The notes below the pieces were generated by a model. The model made no database searches and was not told the origin of the DNA. It was given only the letters and a program-made list of their open reading frames with translations. The translations under genes were made by a program, and so were the position numbers. Below, one piece after another: positions 20,962 through 33,337 of a stretch of 64,000 nt of DNA. Positions within the stretch are counted from its first letter, which is position 1. Every line of letters begins with the position of its first letter. This stretch comes from Vicia villosa (taxonomy: Eukaryota > Streptophyta > Magnoliopsida > Fabales > Fabaceae), in NCBI RefSeq assembly GCF_029867415.1, contig NC_081184.1, positions 112,675,476 through 112,739,475 of the forward strand, in the 5' to 3' direction.

Positions 20962-21907
20962 AAAATCTTTATTTTTAAATATTAATTTTTTCTCCATCTC
21001 ACAATTATATTATTTCTTCTTTGTATACGATTATTTAATATGATTAAATCTATATGATTAATTTTTATTTATAAAAAAAAAGTAAATCATTTCAAATTGT
21101 GACACTATCTAAATGTTATAACATTAAGAGTTATTCATGTGTTATCCATTAATAAATATTTTGTTGTTATTTTTTATTTCATGATGATTATTTGAATATT
21201 CTAAATTATTACATATTTTTTTAATTATTTACACATTATCATAATTAAGTTACTCGTGCGAGAGCATAGGACTCTTACTAGTTGTTCTTAATGGAGCATG
21301 CACAATTGAACACTCTTGTCCAAAAGAGAGAACAAAAATAATATAAACAAATTGAGAGAAGTAGATAGAGTTTATGAAAAAGTGATGATAAGTTGTACAT
21401 GAAAGTGATGAAAGTATTGTCTTTATTAATGAAGTAATGCTACATATTATACTAATTGTTAACATAAAATTCAATATACAAAAATCATTTACAATTGAAT
21501 TGACAGCAAACAAACAATCAAATATAAACTCTAATGGTCCTAACTATCAAAAACAGATATTTTATGAAGATTATACTTTGCACCCTTACACCTGTATCTG
21601 ACACCACTACGTATTTTAAAAACTCAAATTTTAACCCTCTCAAATTTTAACTCAAACATTGATAATGAAAGAATTTTCCATAAGAATAATAGAAACATTT
21701 GTTCCAAGGTTGGAAACAGATCTCTGGGATGGATTGCAAGTGGAGAAAAAAATTGTTCCAAGGTTGGTGTTCTTACATATTATCTTATCTTTTTATTGGA
21801 ATTTTATGTTATGTATCTAACCTTCTTTTATGTTATATCAAAAATTGGATCCATACAAAACCATTGAGCTCGAAAAGCAATGTATATGCAACAAAATTTG
21901 GATTTAT
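20962..21907. other. AT-rich spacer, nothing recognised
   Basis: AT-rich DNA with no domain-bearing frame. The stretch 21259-21540 starts with 'gcataggactcttactagttgttcttaatgg' and closes with 'actctaatggtcctaac', which could be the ends of a short inverted-repeat element. The match is too weak to call. Confidence 0.4.
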
Positions 21908-22861
21908 TCAAAGTAATGACAATGAATCAGATTTGTCAAAAATTTGTATCTGTACATTGAAACCAAAACAATATAACCTAAGAAACTTTGAATTGAATAT
22001 TCTGTGTAATTTAATTATTCTGTGTAAGTACCTCAGGTAAACGACACCTCTGTACGAGGAGCTCTTGTCCACAAATAGCTGAGTGCCTAACATAAATAGG
22101 AAGTAACATCTCAGTGTAACACCCGTTTATTTAATTAAATATTTTTGAACTATTTGTTAAAATTAGGAAATGTTGTGATATGTTGATATAAGTTGCTATA
22201 TTAATTATTAGTCGGTTAATATTAGTAATAACATTAGAGTATTAATAAGATTAATTGTTGGGCATGTTTTGATGGTTGTATTAGCATAAGTGGGGGTGTG
22301 GAAGTTAGGCCCAATATAATAATAAAAAATGTGAGGTTTAGTTAAATAGAAATTAGGTTAATTGGAAAGAGAAGAAAAGTTTTAGAAGCAGTGAACGTGA
22401 GAAGTGCAGAGGAAAGGAAAAACAGCAAAAGGCTAGGTTCGATCGGTAGAATTATAGATCGATCTCCAATCTAAGATAAGGGTGGGGTTCTGACTCTATA
22501 ATGGGATATATGATGAATATTATATAGAAATTGGGTATGTAATAAATTGTTGTTGTGTGTTTAATTGTTGTTACAAATTATACCGAATCAATGAATTTTC
22601 CCTATCTGATTGTATTATGCTGTGGAGTTGTTGTTCTGGAATGAATTGGTGTTGATTGTCATGAAATTGTGAGACTGTTGCAATATTCTGATTGACAAAC
22701 ATGATAAATATGGTTGTTAGAAATTATGTCAGGAAAAATTATGATTAATCGATTTGCTGCGATTATAAGTTGTTTTAGTCTGTGAGGGGTAATCGAGTGA
22801 GAAACCGAGAACATAAGGAATTCTGGAAAATTTAGAAAAGAATACTGAAGTAAAATTGTGA

Positions 22862-23030
22862 GAGGCGACTGCCTCGTGGGGGAAGGAGAATGAGAGGCGC
22901 CTGCCTCTCATGTAATAAAAGAAAGAAAAAAAAGAAGAAAGGAAATAGTGTGGGAGGCTCCTGCCTCCACACTTTTAATGGATAGGAGGCGCTAGCCTCC
23001 ATGGAAGAGAGAGGGAGAGGCGCTTACCTC
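22862..23030. promoter_or_regulatory. GAGGCNNNNGCCTC palindrome cluster in the solo LTR
   Basis: Five sites: 22862-22875 (gaggcgactgcctc), 22892-22909 (18 bp, gagaggcgcctgcctctc), 22953-22968, 22985-23000 (ggaggcgctagcctcc, perfect arms) and 23017-23030. Spacing is 17-45 bp between sites. This is a third palindrome family in a third LTR family in this window. Confidence 0.6.
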
Positions 23031-23460
23031 CATTAGGGAGGTGGGTGCCACTTATTTTAACACCTTTTTATTATTATATTAGTTTCATGTACATGTAATG
23101 TAACATGTAGTTATTAGAAATCACTCCTAATTATATATGGAGATGTTTAGTAATGGAAGCACATATAGATAAATGAAAAACAAAATTAATTGGTTGAATG
23201 ATTAGTAACACTAATAAATAAAGATGTTAGCAGAAGAACAATACAGTAATAGTAATAAATAGTGGGAATTAGTAAGGAAGCTATCTGACAGTAAAACAAT
23301 AGCATTGTTAGTATGAAGTTGTTGACAGTAGTACTAGCTAATATAGCAGAGTAGAAAATATTAGTAATTTAGCAGAAAATTATCTAGCCAAATATAGTCG
23401 AATAGCCCGAATAATTATACAGAGTGTTTGCGAATATTTCGGTTGAAACTGATGATTGTA

Positions 23461-23740
23461 TAAAGTTGTTGTTATTGTTGTTGTTGTTGTTGTTGTTTAT
23501 TTTAGGCTTATGCCAATGTTGAATTGTTGTTGATGTTGTTGTTTGTTGTAGGCTTATGCCAACGTTGAATTGTTGTTGATGTTTTTGTTTGTTGTAGGCT
23601 TATGCCAATGTTGAATTGTTGTTGATGTTGTTGGTTGTTGTGGGCTTATGCCAGTGTTGAATTATAGTTGTGTTGTTGCTGATTATTGTTGTTGTGTTGC
23701 CTCTATTAATTGGCAAAGAAATCAAGTTGTAGGCTTATGC
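23461..23740. repeat. 46 bp minisatellite and TTG microsatellite inside the solo LTR
   Basis: A (TTG)n tract at 23466-23500 leads into four 46 bp-spaced copies of 'ggcttatgccaatgttgaattgttgttgatg' beginning at about 23505, 23551, 23597 and 23643, with looser copies near 23717 and 23860. The TTG tract probably seeded the unit by slippage. Confidence 0.75.
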
Positions 23741-25747
23741 CAAAGTCGAATCGGTGTTGTGTTGTTGTTGTTGTTGAATTCATCCATTGTCGCATTCAAG
23801 GCATAAAAGTTGGGAGCTTATACTCTGTAAGTTGGCCTGGACTGGCAAAAGTTTGAGTTGAAGGCTTATGCCTTGTTGATGCCTCTATTAATTGGCAATT
23901 ATTAAGTTGGGGGCTTTGCTAAGTTGGTACCGCATGCATGTGCATCGTAACGAGTCGCATTCCAGGTTGCATTTTTTAGTTGTTGTGATGATGAAATAAT
24001 TGTTATATTATGTCAATGATTTTGTTGCGATAAACGTTGTTAATTAGCTGTAAAGCGGTAATTTTGTCTGAACTGATTCTAATATAGTATTCATCATACA
24101 TCCGAATATATTGTTTGATATCTTATCCCTTCTATTTGAATGTTACCCATATGTTGGTAACGTGCAAGTAATCCAGAGTGAAGGCTGTTTACCTTCACTA
24201 GTTCAAGTCAGGTGTTGGTCGCTCTGATACGTAACACTCGGGGGGATGAACGTTTGCGCTTTATCGTTGTAAATATATATTTAGTTGCTAAACTTTAAGT
24301 TGAATATGTTGACAAGTATTTTGTTGTTTTTGAAGTTGTTTTCAGTTGGACGAGATAATATGTCATTTAAGTTGAAATTGTGATTCCGCTGCTTATTTAA
24401 TGGAAGTTGGTTTGTTTTCAAAGATAAAAATATGTTGTTATCGGTTCATCTGAGTTTTAAGTGTTATGTATCTGTTTTACAAGTGGTTAAATGTCGTTGA
24501 TTTACGTAGTAAATGTGACATCCTATTTATATGTTGGAATTTTTGTAACTCTGATTTCAAATATATTCATTGGGTAAAATGGGGTGTTACACTCAGCACA
24601 CGTTGTTTGTGTATCCCCACCTCTACTGGGTCACCAACAGCTTGTTGTGCCGCAAGAAGCTCGGCATCATATCTCTGGGTCAAGAAGTGAAACCTCACGT
24701 GCGTGCCTCGGGTCCTCTCCACCTCCTAAAGCGCGTCCTCAGGATCAGCCCCGAGCTCCTCAATCAGAGCTTCCCTCACTTCCTCCTTCGTCATCCTACC
24801 GTGACCGAGGAGGGTATCCCGGATAGGTATATGCAGGAGGCATGCGATGTCGTCCAAAGTGATGGTAACCTCACGCTGAGGCAGATGAAATGACAACGTC
24901 TTTGGGTGTCATCTCTCTGCAAATGCCATCAGCATCTCATTATGTAAGGTGGAGTACCCTATCTGACAGTCCTTCATCCTAAAAGTTGTGAGGACATCCT
25001 AGAACCACGGATCTATAGGCTGCTGCAGAGAGGCAATCTTTCGCCCGTGGTTTTAGAACTTCTGGGAATCCCTATCCTGAAAATTTCCAAAGAAAACACT
25101 GTTAATAACATGCAAAGTTAGAAATAATAAATTTTTACTGAGGACAAAAAATTAATAAGTCTAAGAAATTTTACCTCTCGATTCCAGACATGTTTGGCTG
25201 TATGATCTGCATACTCTGTCAACAGGGATAAATCTGAAAGACCACCTGGATAGCCCACAGAGGCCTTAGGCGCATCAGCCTCCTCGTGCAACACGTCAAC
25301 ACCATCAGGAGGTGGCACGGGAGATCCAGCATCGGCCAGAGGTGGCATAGGAGTAGAAGAAGTATCCCAACAACGTCTGCGGGTGGAGGGCGTCTGCGAG
25401 GAACCCTCACCATCATTTTGATGCCTCCGGGATGAAGAAGTAGATGTGGAAGGCCCTTGTCCATTATGCTCCGGGTGACTCTGCATCGTAGCCTCATCTG
25501 TCACCTCTGCTGGAATAGAGGTGTCAGATACATCTACTGGAACGGAGGATCCATCAGTCACCTGTGAGAATATCTGCATCCGTGCACGTCGCACGAAGAC
25601 ATGTTGTGCAATCCTCCCTCATATAAGTTGGTCTGACTGGTCGGCCATAATGTATGCATTATATTACAAATAAAGTCGAGATAGATACAATTAACTTATA
25701 AAAAGAATAGGAAAAAAATTTAACTCCGTATGTGCAAATATGGAAAT

Positions 25748-26353
25748 CTTCCATAGATGTATCTACGGAAGCACCCAACATTTCCCAAAAATGGGATTGT
25801 TTCGTATTTGCATCTACGAAACTACCTAACGTTTCATTTATTCCTTAGATGCACCTACAGAACATTCTAAAACTTCAAAAATGCAACAATGACATCTGTC
25901 ACTGTTCCAACCACTAAAAAAACCCTATTTTGGCGGTTTAATAGTCCGTTTTACACATCAAAAAATATCTACATTGTCTCTAAATTATGTTTCTAAGACT
26001 GACTAATGATTTCTACACTTAAAAGTGTATTCAAACTCTATTACAGGAAATACTCGAAAACTTACCAATTAAATTGAATTTTGAAGTTGTTGGAATGTGT
26101 TGATCGTTGATGTTGACGTTCATCGTCGAACTCGAGAGAAAACAATGAAGTTTGGTGAAAGTTTGATTTTTGAGGTTGAGAGAGATTAAAGAGTAAGAGA
26201 TGAAAAGTGTGAGAATAAGGGAGGAGAAACCGTCTGGTGGGAATATAAGATCAAATGCTTCCGTAGATGCATAACTGGAAGAATACCGCAGATGCACCTA
26301 CGGAACAAATGAACTTTGACAAAAAAATACTTCCGGATATACATCTACAGAAA
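25748..26353. repeat. Two clusters of a near-palindrome flanking the PMD gene 5' region
   Basis: Six imperfect copies of a palindrome with half-site TTCCGTAGATG: 25748-25771, 25800-25821, 25841-25862, then 26258-26281, 26286-26303 and 26330-26353. About 400 bp of AT-rich DNA lies between the two clusters, and the PMD start codon is 100 bp from the first. No long terminal inverted repeat is visible, so whether these mark element ends or regulatory sites is open. Confidence 0.6.
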
Positions 26354-26489
26354 CAGAGAGCATTTTTGACAACTCGCATGGTGCATAAGAGACCCAAGAG
26401 GAGGATTAAGAATTTTTTTCTTAAAAAAGCTAGGCTAAGAATATTACAACTGGACTGTGATGTAATAATAGGTGGGGACTATTAATTGG

Positions 26490-27824
26490 GTCAACCTTAT
26501 CTTTCAATAATTTTTAAATAAAAAAAAGTTGTTCAATTGTTTTTATGTAATTTATTAAAAAAAAAAAAGGTAGTACAGTTTCAACGCATCTAGTGCACAA
26601 GCATCCTCGTGGTACCGGTGGTCCCCAATAGCACACAACAGAGAAATATTTCCCGTTTTCTGTCCATTCTACAATGAACCAAATTAAAAAAAAAAAAACT
26701 ATTTATATTTTAATTATTGAGATTTGTGTTGATTTTGTATTTGAAAAATTCGTAGAGTTGAATATTATTGAATAAAAATATTTTATTAATTTTCTTTTTG
26801 TAAAAATTAATTAAATAGGGTCGTATTTTAAAAAAAAAGTTAAAACGAAACACAATCGCTTCAATTTGTACCATTCATTTATCCTTTTATTTATAGGAAA
26901 TATTGTGTTAATTGTATTATTTATTGGTTTTTAGATTGGACATTATTGAATACCCATTATTTTTTGTTAGTTTTTTCCCCACGAAAAGGATTGACATTGT
27001 TTACTTGTTTGGCTTTCTAAGGTGGTTAGATCCACACAGAGGCGAATCCAAACAATTTATATTGATGGGGCTAAATATAAAAAACAATTATAAATTAAAT
27101 ATATTAAAAATTATTATTTAAAGTAATATATTTATAATAAAAATTGTTTATCAAATATGAGGGATTAGCAAAAATATTAAAGTGAAAGAGAAACTTGAAA
27201 GGTGATGACAGTGTTTCAAAAATCGAACTAGACCGACCAGTCGAATTGGAATTAAGAAAAATCATCGATATGTTTGCTGAATTAGATAAGCTATTAAACT
27301 AGTGAGAGCCGGCCAAACCAATCAAAACTAGTAAAAAAAGACGAACCGACGATTTTGGAAAATCGACGGATAAAATGGACAAATAGACTATAAAATTAAA
27401 ATATAAGTAGAGTTTGTTCATAACTTATTTGGAACAATTTATTCTCCTTAAAATTAAATTTATTAGATGTTGCACTTATTTTATTATTTAGTTTATGTTC
27501 CAATTAGACTTTGTTCAAAAATTATTTTGATTTGTATTTTGTATTATTTTTTTTGTATGTGATGATTATGTTTAGAATTTGAATTTAAAAAATGAATTTG
27601 TAAAATTATGATATTTTAAAATTTTAAATTTTGTTAGGTGTTGTGATTTTTCTAGAGATCGAGTTATCTGATTTGATTGATTTAATACCTATATAGTTTT
27701 GCTATAAGGACAGATTTATTTAACTGAATTATTCAATTTAATCACGAGGATCAACCACTAATCTAGTAATTGATCAATAAATCAGTGTTTCGTTTTTAAT
27801 TTTTAAAACATTAAAAAGAGAGAA

Positions 27825-27828
<4 letters not shown>
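26490..27828. other. AT-rich spacer with a possible old DNA-transposon remnant
   Basis: No coding frame with a known domain. From about 27211 the sequence 'cgaactagaccgaccagtcgaattgg' resembles the CCGGTT-rich ends of plant hAT/MULE-like non-autonomous elements, but no matching inverted end or target duplication was found before the AT tract. The remainder is poly-A/T-rich. Confidence 0.35.

Positions 27829-27895
<67 letters not shown>
27829..27895. repeat. (AT)n microsatellite
   Basis: About 33 uninterrupted AT dinucleotides. A tract this long is likely to vary in length between individuals. Confidence 0.98.
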
Positions 27896-27897
<2 letters not shown>

Positions 27898-28259
27898 GAA
27901 TTTTTTGGGCGTGGCTATAACCACAGTATGCCTAAGCATACATCCGCCCATGATGATCCACGTTAATAGTTTAAGATTAAAAAAATATAAGATACTGCTA
28001 CAAAACAAAGGAATATTGTTTCCATTTATTAGAAGCATTATCAAGCATTTAACTTCATTTATTTTCAATCGTGCATAACAATCTTTTAATAAGATTTATT
28101 TTCATCCACTAATAATTAATTTTTATTTTCACATGTTCATCTTATCAAATCATGTTGTTCCGTACGAATTATACTACCAACAAGATCGACTTAAATTGTA
28201 GGGTCAATTCAAATCTACGTCGATTCAAATAAGCGAACATGCATGTTTTTATATGGCAG

Positions 28260-28820
28260 TTCTGCACTAGAATGAGGCATCACTCTATCTCAATCGTTGG
28301 ACCGATCCAACAGTCCTCCGCAAGAGATGCCTCATTCATTGGAGGAGGTTATAATCTCGTTCTTATATAATAAGTGTAACTCTACATCACATGAATGTAT
28401 GATTCATTACATAGTTACAAATTTTACCTCTCTAACTTTGCTTACTTTGGTGTTAAAGTGCTAACTAGTTCCACTGTCGCGTTGGAGACTTCCACTGTCG
28501 CGTTGAAGACCTTCAACCGAGGACTTAACTAGTTCACTGCTTATTTTTTGTTCCATTTTGGAATAGTGACGCCGTCTGTGAGATTTGTCTCTTGATTCTT
28601 GCAAAACTCCACACTAGATTTATATGATTCCTTCCATTGAATCACCACAATTATTTTTGTTAGTCGATTCAATCATAGTTAACTTTTACAATTGTCAGCA
28701 ATGGTAGCCTCTAAAACGGCTCGATCCACAGTTCATCGCAAGGTCTCCCCTACACCTGACCTCCAATCATCCTTCTTGGCGCTCAAAGTGTGTCTCGATT
28801 CAAGCCCTCATATGAATTGA
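28260..28820 (+). mobile_element. 5' end of a small gypsy-like element: LTR tail, primer site, gag remnant
   Basis: The LTR tail contains a tandem 'ttccactgtcgcgtt(g)gaaga' pair near 28480-28510. It is followed at 28567-28584 by TGACGCCGTCTGTGAGAT, a mutated form of the TGGCGCCGTCTGTGGGGA primer site of several plant gypsy elements. At 28701 an ATG opens a 39-codon frame (MVASKTARSTVHRKVS) ending at TGA 28820, placed where gag should start. The LTR start was not found. The rest of the element is absent or unrecognisable. Confidence 0.5.
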
Positions 28821-28953
28821 ATCATAGGGTGCCTTGGCTTGAATCAAAATTTTGTTTGACTCGAATTAGGATATATTTTTTAATTTTGGAATTTAAATAA
28901 GGAAACATGACTTGAATCACTTTGTGGACAACCTTCTTAAATTAGTTGATATA

Positions 28954-29832
28954 TGTTACATTCTTGCACAAAACTACACACCTCACAGAGACTCTAATAG
29001 AAGAGAGAAGTTTTGCTCTCTTTTTATGATGAGGATTACCCCAACGAAATTCCCAACCATCAAATACCCCTCTTTATTAGGGTAACGATGGAGGGCCGGG
29101 ATGTACGACACATACTAGTAGATCACAGAAGCTAATGCAATATCATGTATATATAAGCATACCAAAAGCTAGACCTCCAATCATCCTTCCAACCTTTTAA
29201 ACTTCAAAATTCCAATGGCCATTGATTTCCATAATGCTATTACTCTAGCTTTCCAAAAGACAAGTAGTACCAGAAGTTTTTTTTCCCTTAAGCTCACCCG
29301 ATAAACACACAGGGTGTCTGCTTTGATGCTAATTGAAATTATGGCACTTACATCGCATGCTAACACAGTTGTCTCAGCAACACATGATGTCAAGACAGGT
29401 GTTACGACATCTGGAAACAAACCAGGCACATCAGACTGAAATTGATACTAAAATAAAATTGCAGAATGATAAACAACACATATAATTTTTAACCTAATTT
29501 AATACAACAACACCTAATTTGGAGGCTACCAAGCCAGAAAGTAAATCCACTATTAGTAGTATCAATTCAAAGTTAAACAATCCCGGTTTACAACTTCTCA
29601 CTTAATCACTACCTAGTGCAACTTCTACCTAGAAATTGACATCTAGACATGGGAAATCACCATCCACTTCCTAAATCACCTTAGTGATATCTAGCAGTCC
29701 TAATCCCACTGATTGTATCAAGAACAATCCAATTTTAGAAGATTACACTCCAAATACAAAATACTTAGTTTTGCTTAAAATTTTAAACCAATAACAATAC
29801 TCAACTCCATTCTTAAAAGCTTTAAGAGTGAG
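28954..29832 (-). mobile_element. Copia-like LTR, distal part (minus strand)
   Basis: On the minus strand this contains 'gtgagaagttgtaaaccgggattg', a block of a widespread legume Copia LTR as far as I recall it. It may end with TGTAACA at 28954. It continues across the Ogre-like solo LTR at 35784-36397. Together the two pieces give about 1.49 kb, a normal LTR size. Target duplications at the outer ends (ATATA versus AACTA) do not match, so the outer limits are provisional. Confidence 0.45.
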
Positions 29833-30773
29833 TGTGGTATCGTTTTTTTTACCTCCCCGTTTCACTTGGGAGGACGGCACGCTAGACCCTTCACGCGGAA
29901 TTTGGAAGGAGAATGCGCCCATGGCGGGATGAATTTTATTTCAGTTCTTCCTATGATAACACACAAACTTTTTAATTATCCTACGAAAGAGGAAGGGGAA
30001 AAAGATCTCAAATAAACCTTAGGAGTTTGCTAAGTGTGGGGATTCACCTAGACTAGAAATTCTGGAGTCCGGGAGGTCGGTTATACATAGGGAAGGTTTT
30101 AAGCACCCTATATATTCGTAGTACTCTACGGGAACCTTCTCTGTGTCTATGTGTTTGTGTTTGTTGCTAGATGATTAGGAAAGTTTCTTCTTTGTGTTAG
30201 GAGAAGGAATTGAATTGAATGAAAAGAAAGACAGACTGACTGACTATTTTTTGGTTTTTTATTAGCTCGCTGAGATTCCTTGTGAACCTCATGCCTACAT
30301 ATCCCTAATGGAAGTCAGAGCTTTTTGTAGTTTGGAGAACTAATTAGGGAAATTAATTATTTTTGGTGCCTTGCTTAAAGCTCAAGGTTGAAGCTTGAAT
30401 TAAATCTTTGTTTACAGTAAAGAGACATGAAATTATCTTTACAGAGAGGTATTTCTACTATTCCACCACAAACATTAAAAGAGTGACAGAAAAGGTGAAT
30501 TCATTTCATTCAAGAGGGGGACCTTACTTGTGTATGTGCAAGTATACCAGTCAACTGCGTCTTGAATGAAAGAAAGGTGCTCAACCAAATTAGGGAAAGT
30601 TACACATGCCTGGGTTTACTGACAGAGCATGTCTTTCAAAATCCTAAATGGGAGACTGATTAAAATTAAAATGTAATGTAATGTTTGTTTGAATGTGGTG
30701 AGATAGGAGAAAGATCTCTTTATAGAGATAAGCTATGTCTATCTACTGTATGAAAGATTTGACTTTAGCTGGC

Positions 30774-32125
30774 TTGTATGAGGCCCAAGCTTGAGGATTT
30801 TTTATTGATTTTTAATGACTCTGGGAGATGACTCCACTGGGAATTAACTAAAGGAAATTTGTGTTCTGTACAAAGCCCAGAATTGAGGTTGACTCTAGTT
30901 GGAGAGTGTTTATTTGATGGATTTTATTTAGTGTTCTGTACAAAGCACAGAATTGTGGCTGACTCTACCTAGGGAGACTCTATTTTATGTGCCTTGTACA
31001 AAGCCCAAGGTTGTGGCTGACTCTTAATTGGGGAATATATTATTTTATGCCTTGTATGAAGCCCAAGGTTGTGGCTGACTCTTACTAGGGAAGACATTGT
31101 TTTCTGCCTTGTATGAAGCCCAAGGTTGTGGCTACTTGATGGTGAAGGACTCACTTGGGAAACTCTAATATCTGCCTTGTACAAAGCCCAAGGTTGAGGC
31201 TGACTCTCTAGGGGATACCTATGATAGGGTTTTGACTCTAAGGGGAGTATGTGCCTTGTACAAAGCCCAAGGTTGAGGCTGACTTTAAAGAAAGATCTAC
31301 CAGTGTGGGATCTTTGGCTCAGAGGGGATTTTTGACTCTGTTGAGGATTATCCTATTGATTGACTCTACTGAGGATTGTGCTTTTGTTAACAGGAATTGA
31401 TGAATGAAAGACCTAGGTTTGAAGATTGACCCTACTGGTGATTTGTTTGAGTGGTTGACCTAAAGTAGACTCCACAGGGGAATTGGTTTTTATTAACTGA
31501 TACTGACCTTAAAAATGAAATTTTATCTTTTAAAAGTTGAATTTTTGGAAGCTAACCCTTTCCAGGGATTTATGACTTTAGAGGACTGATTTTGGAGGCT
31601 AACCCTTTCTAGGGGTTTTGTCTCAGCTGGAGAGTTTTATCTTTTGAAAGTTTTAATTTTTGGAAGCTAACCCTTTCCAGGGAATTTTATTAAAATGAAG
31701 GAATTAATGGAGGCTAACCCTTTCCATGGGATTTGGAAAGATGGCAGAAGGATTATCTATTTGAGACTTCTTGTTTAAAGCCCAAGATTAAGGCTGACAC
31801 TGACTGGGGATATACAGATGTGGATCCTAGACTCTACTAAGGAGGAAAATTATTGGAGATAAGGGTGACAGAGACTGTCCATGTCTCTCATTCCAAAAGG
31901 TGTACTCAATACTGAGAATGAGACAATCTTAGCTTGTGTAAAGTCTGGTTTTAAGAATAGAAGAAACTCACCAGGGTAGGCTAAAAGGTGACTAAAGACC
32001 TGTTCCTGTGTTTATAAGAAACCTGATGGGTCCTTGTATACAAGCTCAAGAGGAAGCTGGGGATATGCTTTTAAGAAGCCTGTGGGTTCTTGTACAAAGC
32101 CCAAGAGGAGGCTAACCGAGGGTCA
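30774..32125 (+). repeat. Dispersed-tandem 'ccttgtacaaagcccaag' repeats in the Ogre-like LTR
   Basis: About eleven copies of a roughly 30 bp core (ccttgtacaaagcccaaggttg + aggctgactct) start near 30774, 30862, 30932, 30992, 31050, 31107, 31174, 31253, 31768, 32034 and 32089, with spacing 57-90 bp in the dense part. A second family, 'ggaagctaaccctttccaggg', recurs about five times between 31550 and 31730. A third, 'tttcaccgggaataat', occurs at 32202, 32271 and 32566. Variable spacing suggests old arrays. Confidence 0.75.
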
Positions 32126-33183
32126 TCGAGGGTCCTTGTTATAGCACAAGAGAAAGCTATGTGGTTTTGAACTTATTTTGGCTCTAAGCAAATGGGTAAG
32201 AGGTTTCACCGGGAATAATTCCTCTTGGGTGGATGTATCCTATTTTTGGGTTCTAAGGCTTTTTCAAGATGTTTCACCGGGAATAATTCATCTTGAGGGT
32301 ACTGTCCTAAGGTTTACACTCACACGTAGTCCTAAACAATATATAAACAGTTCATATTTGACAGTAATTTAAATAAAGACTGTAAATTGAAAGCTATAAA
32401 AGCCTAACCTGGATGGAGTGGAGGCCTTTGAAGATGTATGTACAAAGCCTTACCAGTAGCTTGGTTGTTTATTGATAACAGTTGAATATTTATTATAAAC
32501 AGTTAAAGGTTTTTGAAAACAGAAGAAGTGAAGATGGACCTTAGGTCACATAGGTATCTGAAGAGTTTCACCGGGAATAATGCCCTTCAAATACCAGAAG
32601 AATGTTTTGGAAAACAGAAAGAAGATTTTGTAAATACAGTTTTTTGAAAACAAACTAAGAAAAGAAAAAGGTGTTGGGTCTTACACTCTAATAGAGTCCC
32701 AAAAGATGATTTACTGTTTATGAAAAAAACAGTTGAATGATGGTTTGAAATGATACAAGGTTTTGTTGTCTGAAAACCTTGATCGTCTGTTTAATCGGAG
32801 ATTGAAAATAGTTTTGAAAATTGACAAAAAAAGTTAACTTAATTATGATAAAGACAAAGCCTATACCTAATTAAGACCTAAATGATTAGGGTTTTATCAC
32901 AAAATATGTACAAGAGATTAAGTTTTGAAAATCAAGTGAAAACTATATTTTTTAAAGTATTAAAACATACTTTAAACATATAATTTTAAACCTAATTAAA
33001 ATATACTAAAAATAACATATATTTTTTGTGATTTTTGATTATTCATAAAATAGATATATTAAATGAAGAGAGTGTAAAAAAAACAAAAGGGAAAGATTTA
33101 ATTTGGTAAGTAAATCAATTATATGAAGTTTGTAAATAAAAATGAAAGAAAATAGTGATAAAAAATTGGTTTGGTCTTGCCAA

Positions 33184-33237
33184 GGGTTGAACCCACACCC
33201 TATAGGTTACCAAACAAAACAAACACCAACTGGGTCA
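33184..33237 (-). other. tRNA-like module 1 (A and B box), antisense in the LTR
   Basis: On the minus strand GACCCAGTTGGTG (33237-33225) resembles a Pol III A box and GGGTTCAACCC (33194-33184) a B box. The spacing is tRNA-like, but no complete cloverleaf can be drawn. It is not a functional tRNA gene. Confidence 0.45.
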
Positions 33238-33337
33238 CGCGCGTGGCCTGACTAGCAAAGGTGTCCATATGATTATATATGAAAGCAGAGTATAAAAATG
33301 ATTTGAAGAAAATAAAATGAACAATAGGTCTGAGGGG

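Larger units (their letters stand above)
22115..24591. mobile_element. Solo LTR of a chromovirus-type gypsy element (2,477 bp)
   Basis: Starts TGTAACACCC, ends GGGTGTTACA, and is flanked by the perfect 5 bp duplication CTCAG (22110-22114 and 24592-24596). The 10 bp ends are inverted copies, as in Tekay/Del LTRs. There is no internal region, so the full element was lost by LTR-LTR recombination. Inside are a palindrome cluster (22862-23030), a TTG-rich minisatellite (about 23460-23740) and long non-coding AT-rich sequence. Orientation is uncertain because both ends look alike. Confidence 0.92.
22020..25648 (-). pseudogene. Plant mobile domain (MAIN-like/PMD) pseudogene interrupted by a solo LTR
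   Basis: Minus-strand gene starting at ATG 25648-25646 (MADQSDQLI, then TGA at 25621-25619). The N-terminal part is low-complexity Ser/Pro/Asp-rich, then come the family motifs PGGLSDLSLLTEYADH (25250-25200) and, after a stop near 25050, AERWHPKTLSFHLP and ITLDDIACLLHIPI (24920-24820). The reading frame reaches GIHKQRVL at 24592, is cut by the solo LTR, and resumes in frame at 22114 with RCYFLFMLGTQLFVDKS and VVYLRYL. The rest of the domain is missing after about 22020. PMD proteins are transposon-derived; some host copies (MAIN, MAIL1) act in genome maintenance. This one is inactive. Confidence 0.85.

Noticed and set aside
24570..24893. Plus-strand open frames over 24466-24893
   Set aside because: They lie opposite the PMD reading frame, which has clear family motifs on the minus strand.
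27211..27800. hAT-like non-autonomous DNA transposon
   Set aside because: CCGACC-rich left end only; no matching inverted end or 8 bp target duplication.
30969..31184. Repetitive open frame with HNLGLHTRQK-type units
   Set aside because: Shadow of the 'aaagcccaag' repeats in the Ogre-like solo LTR.
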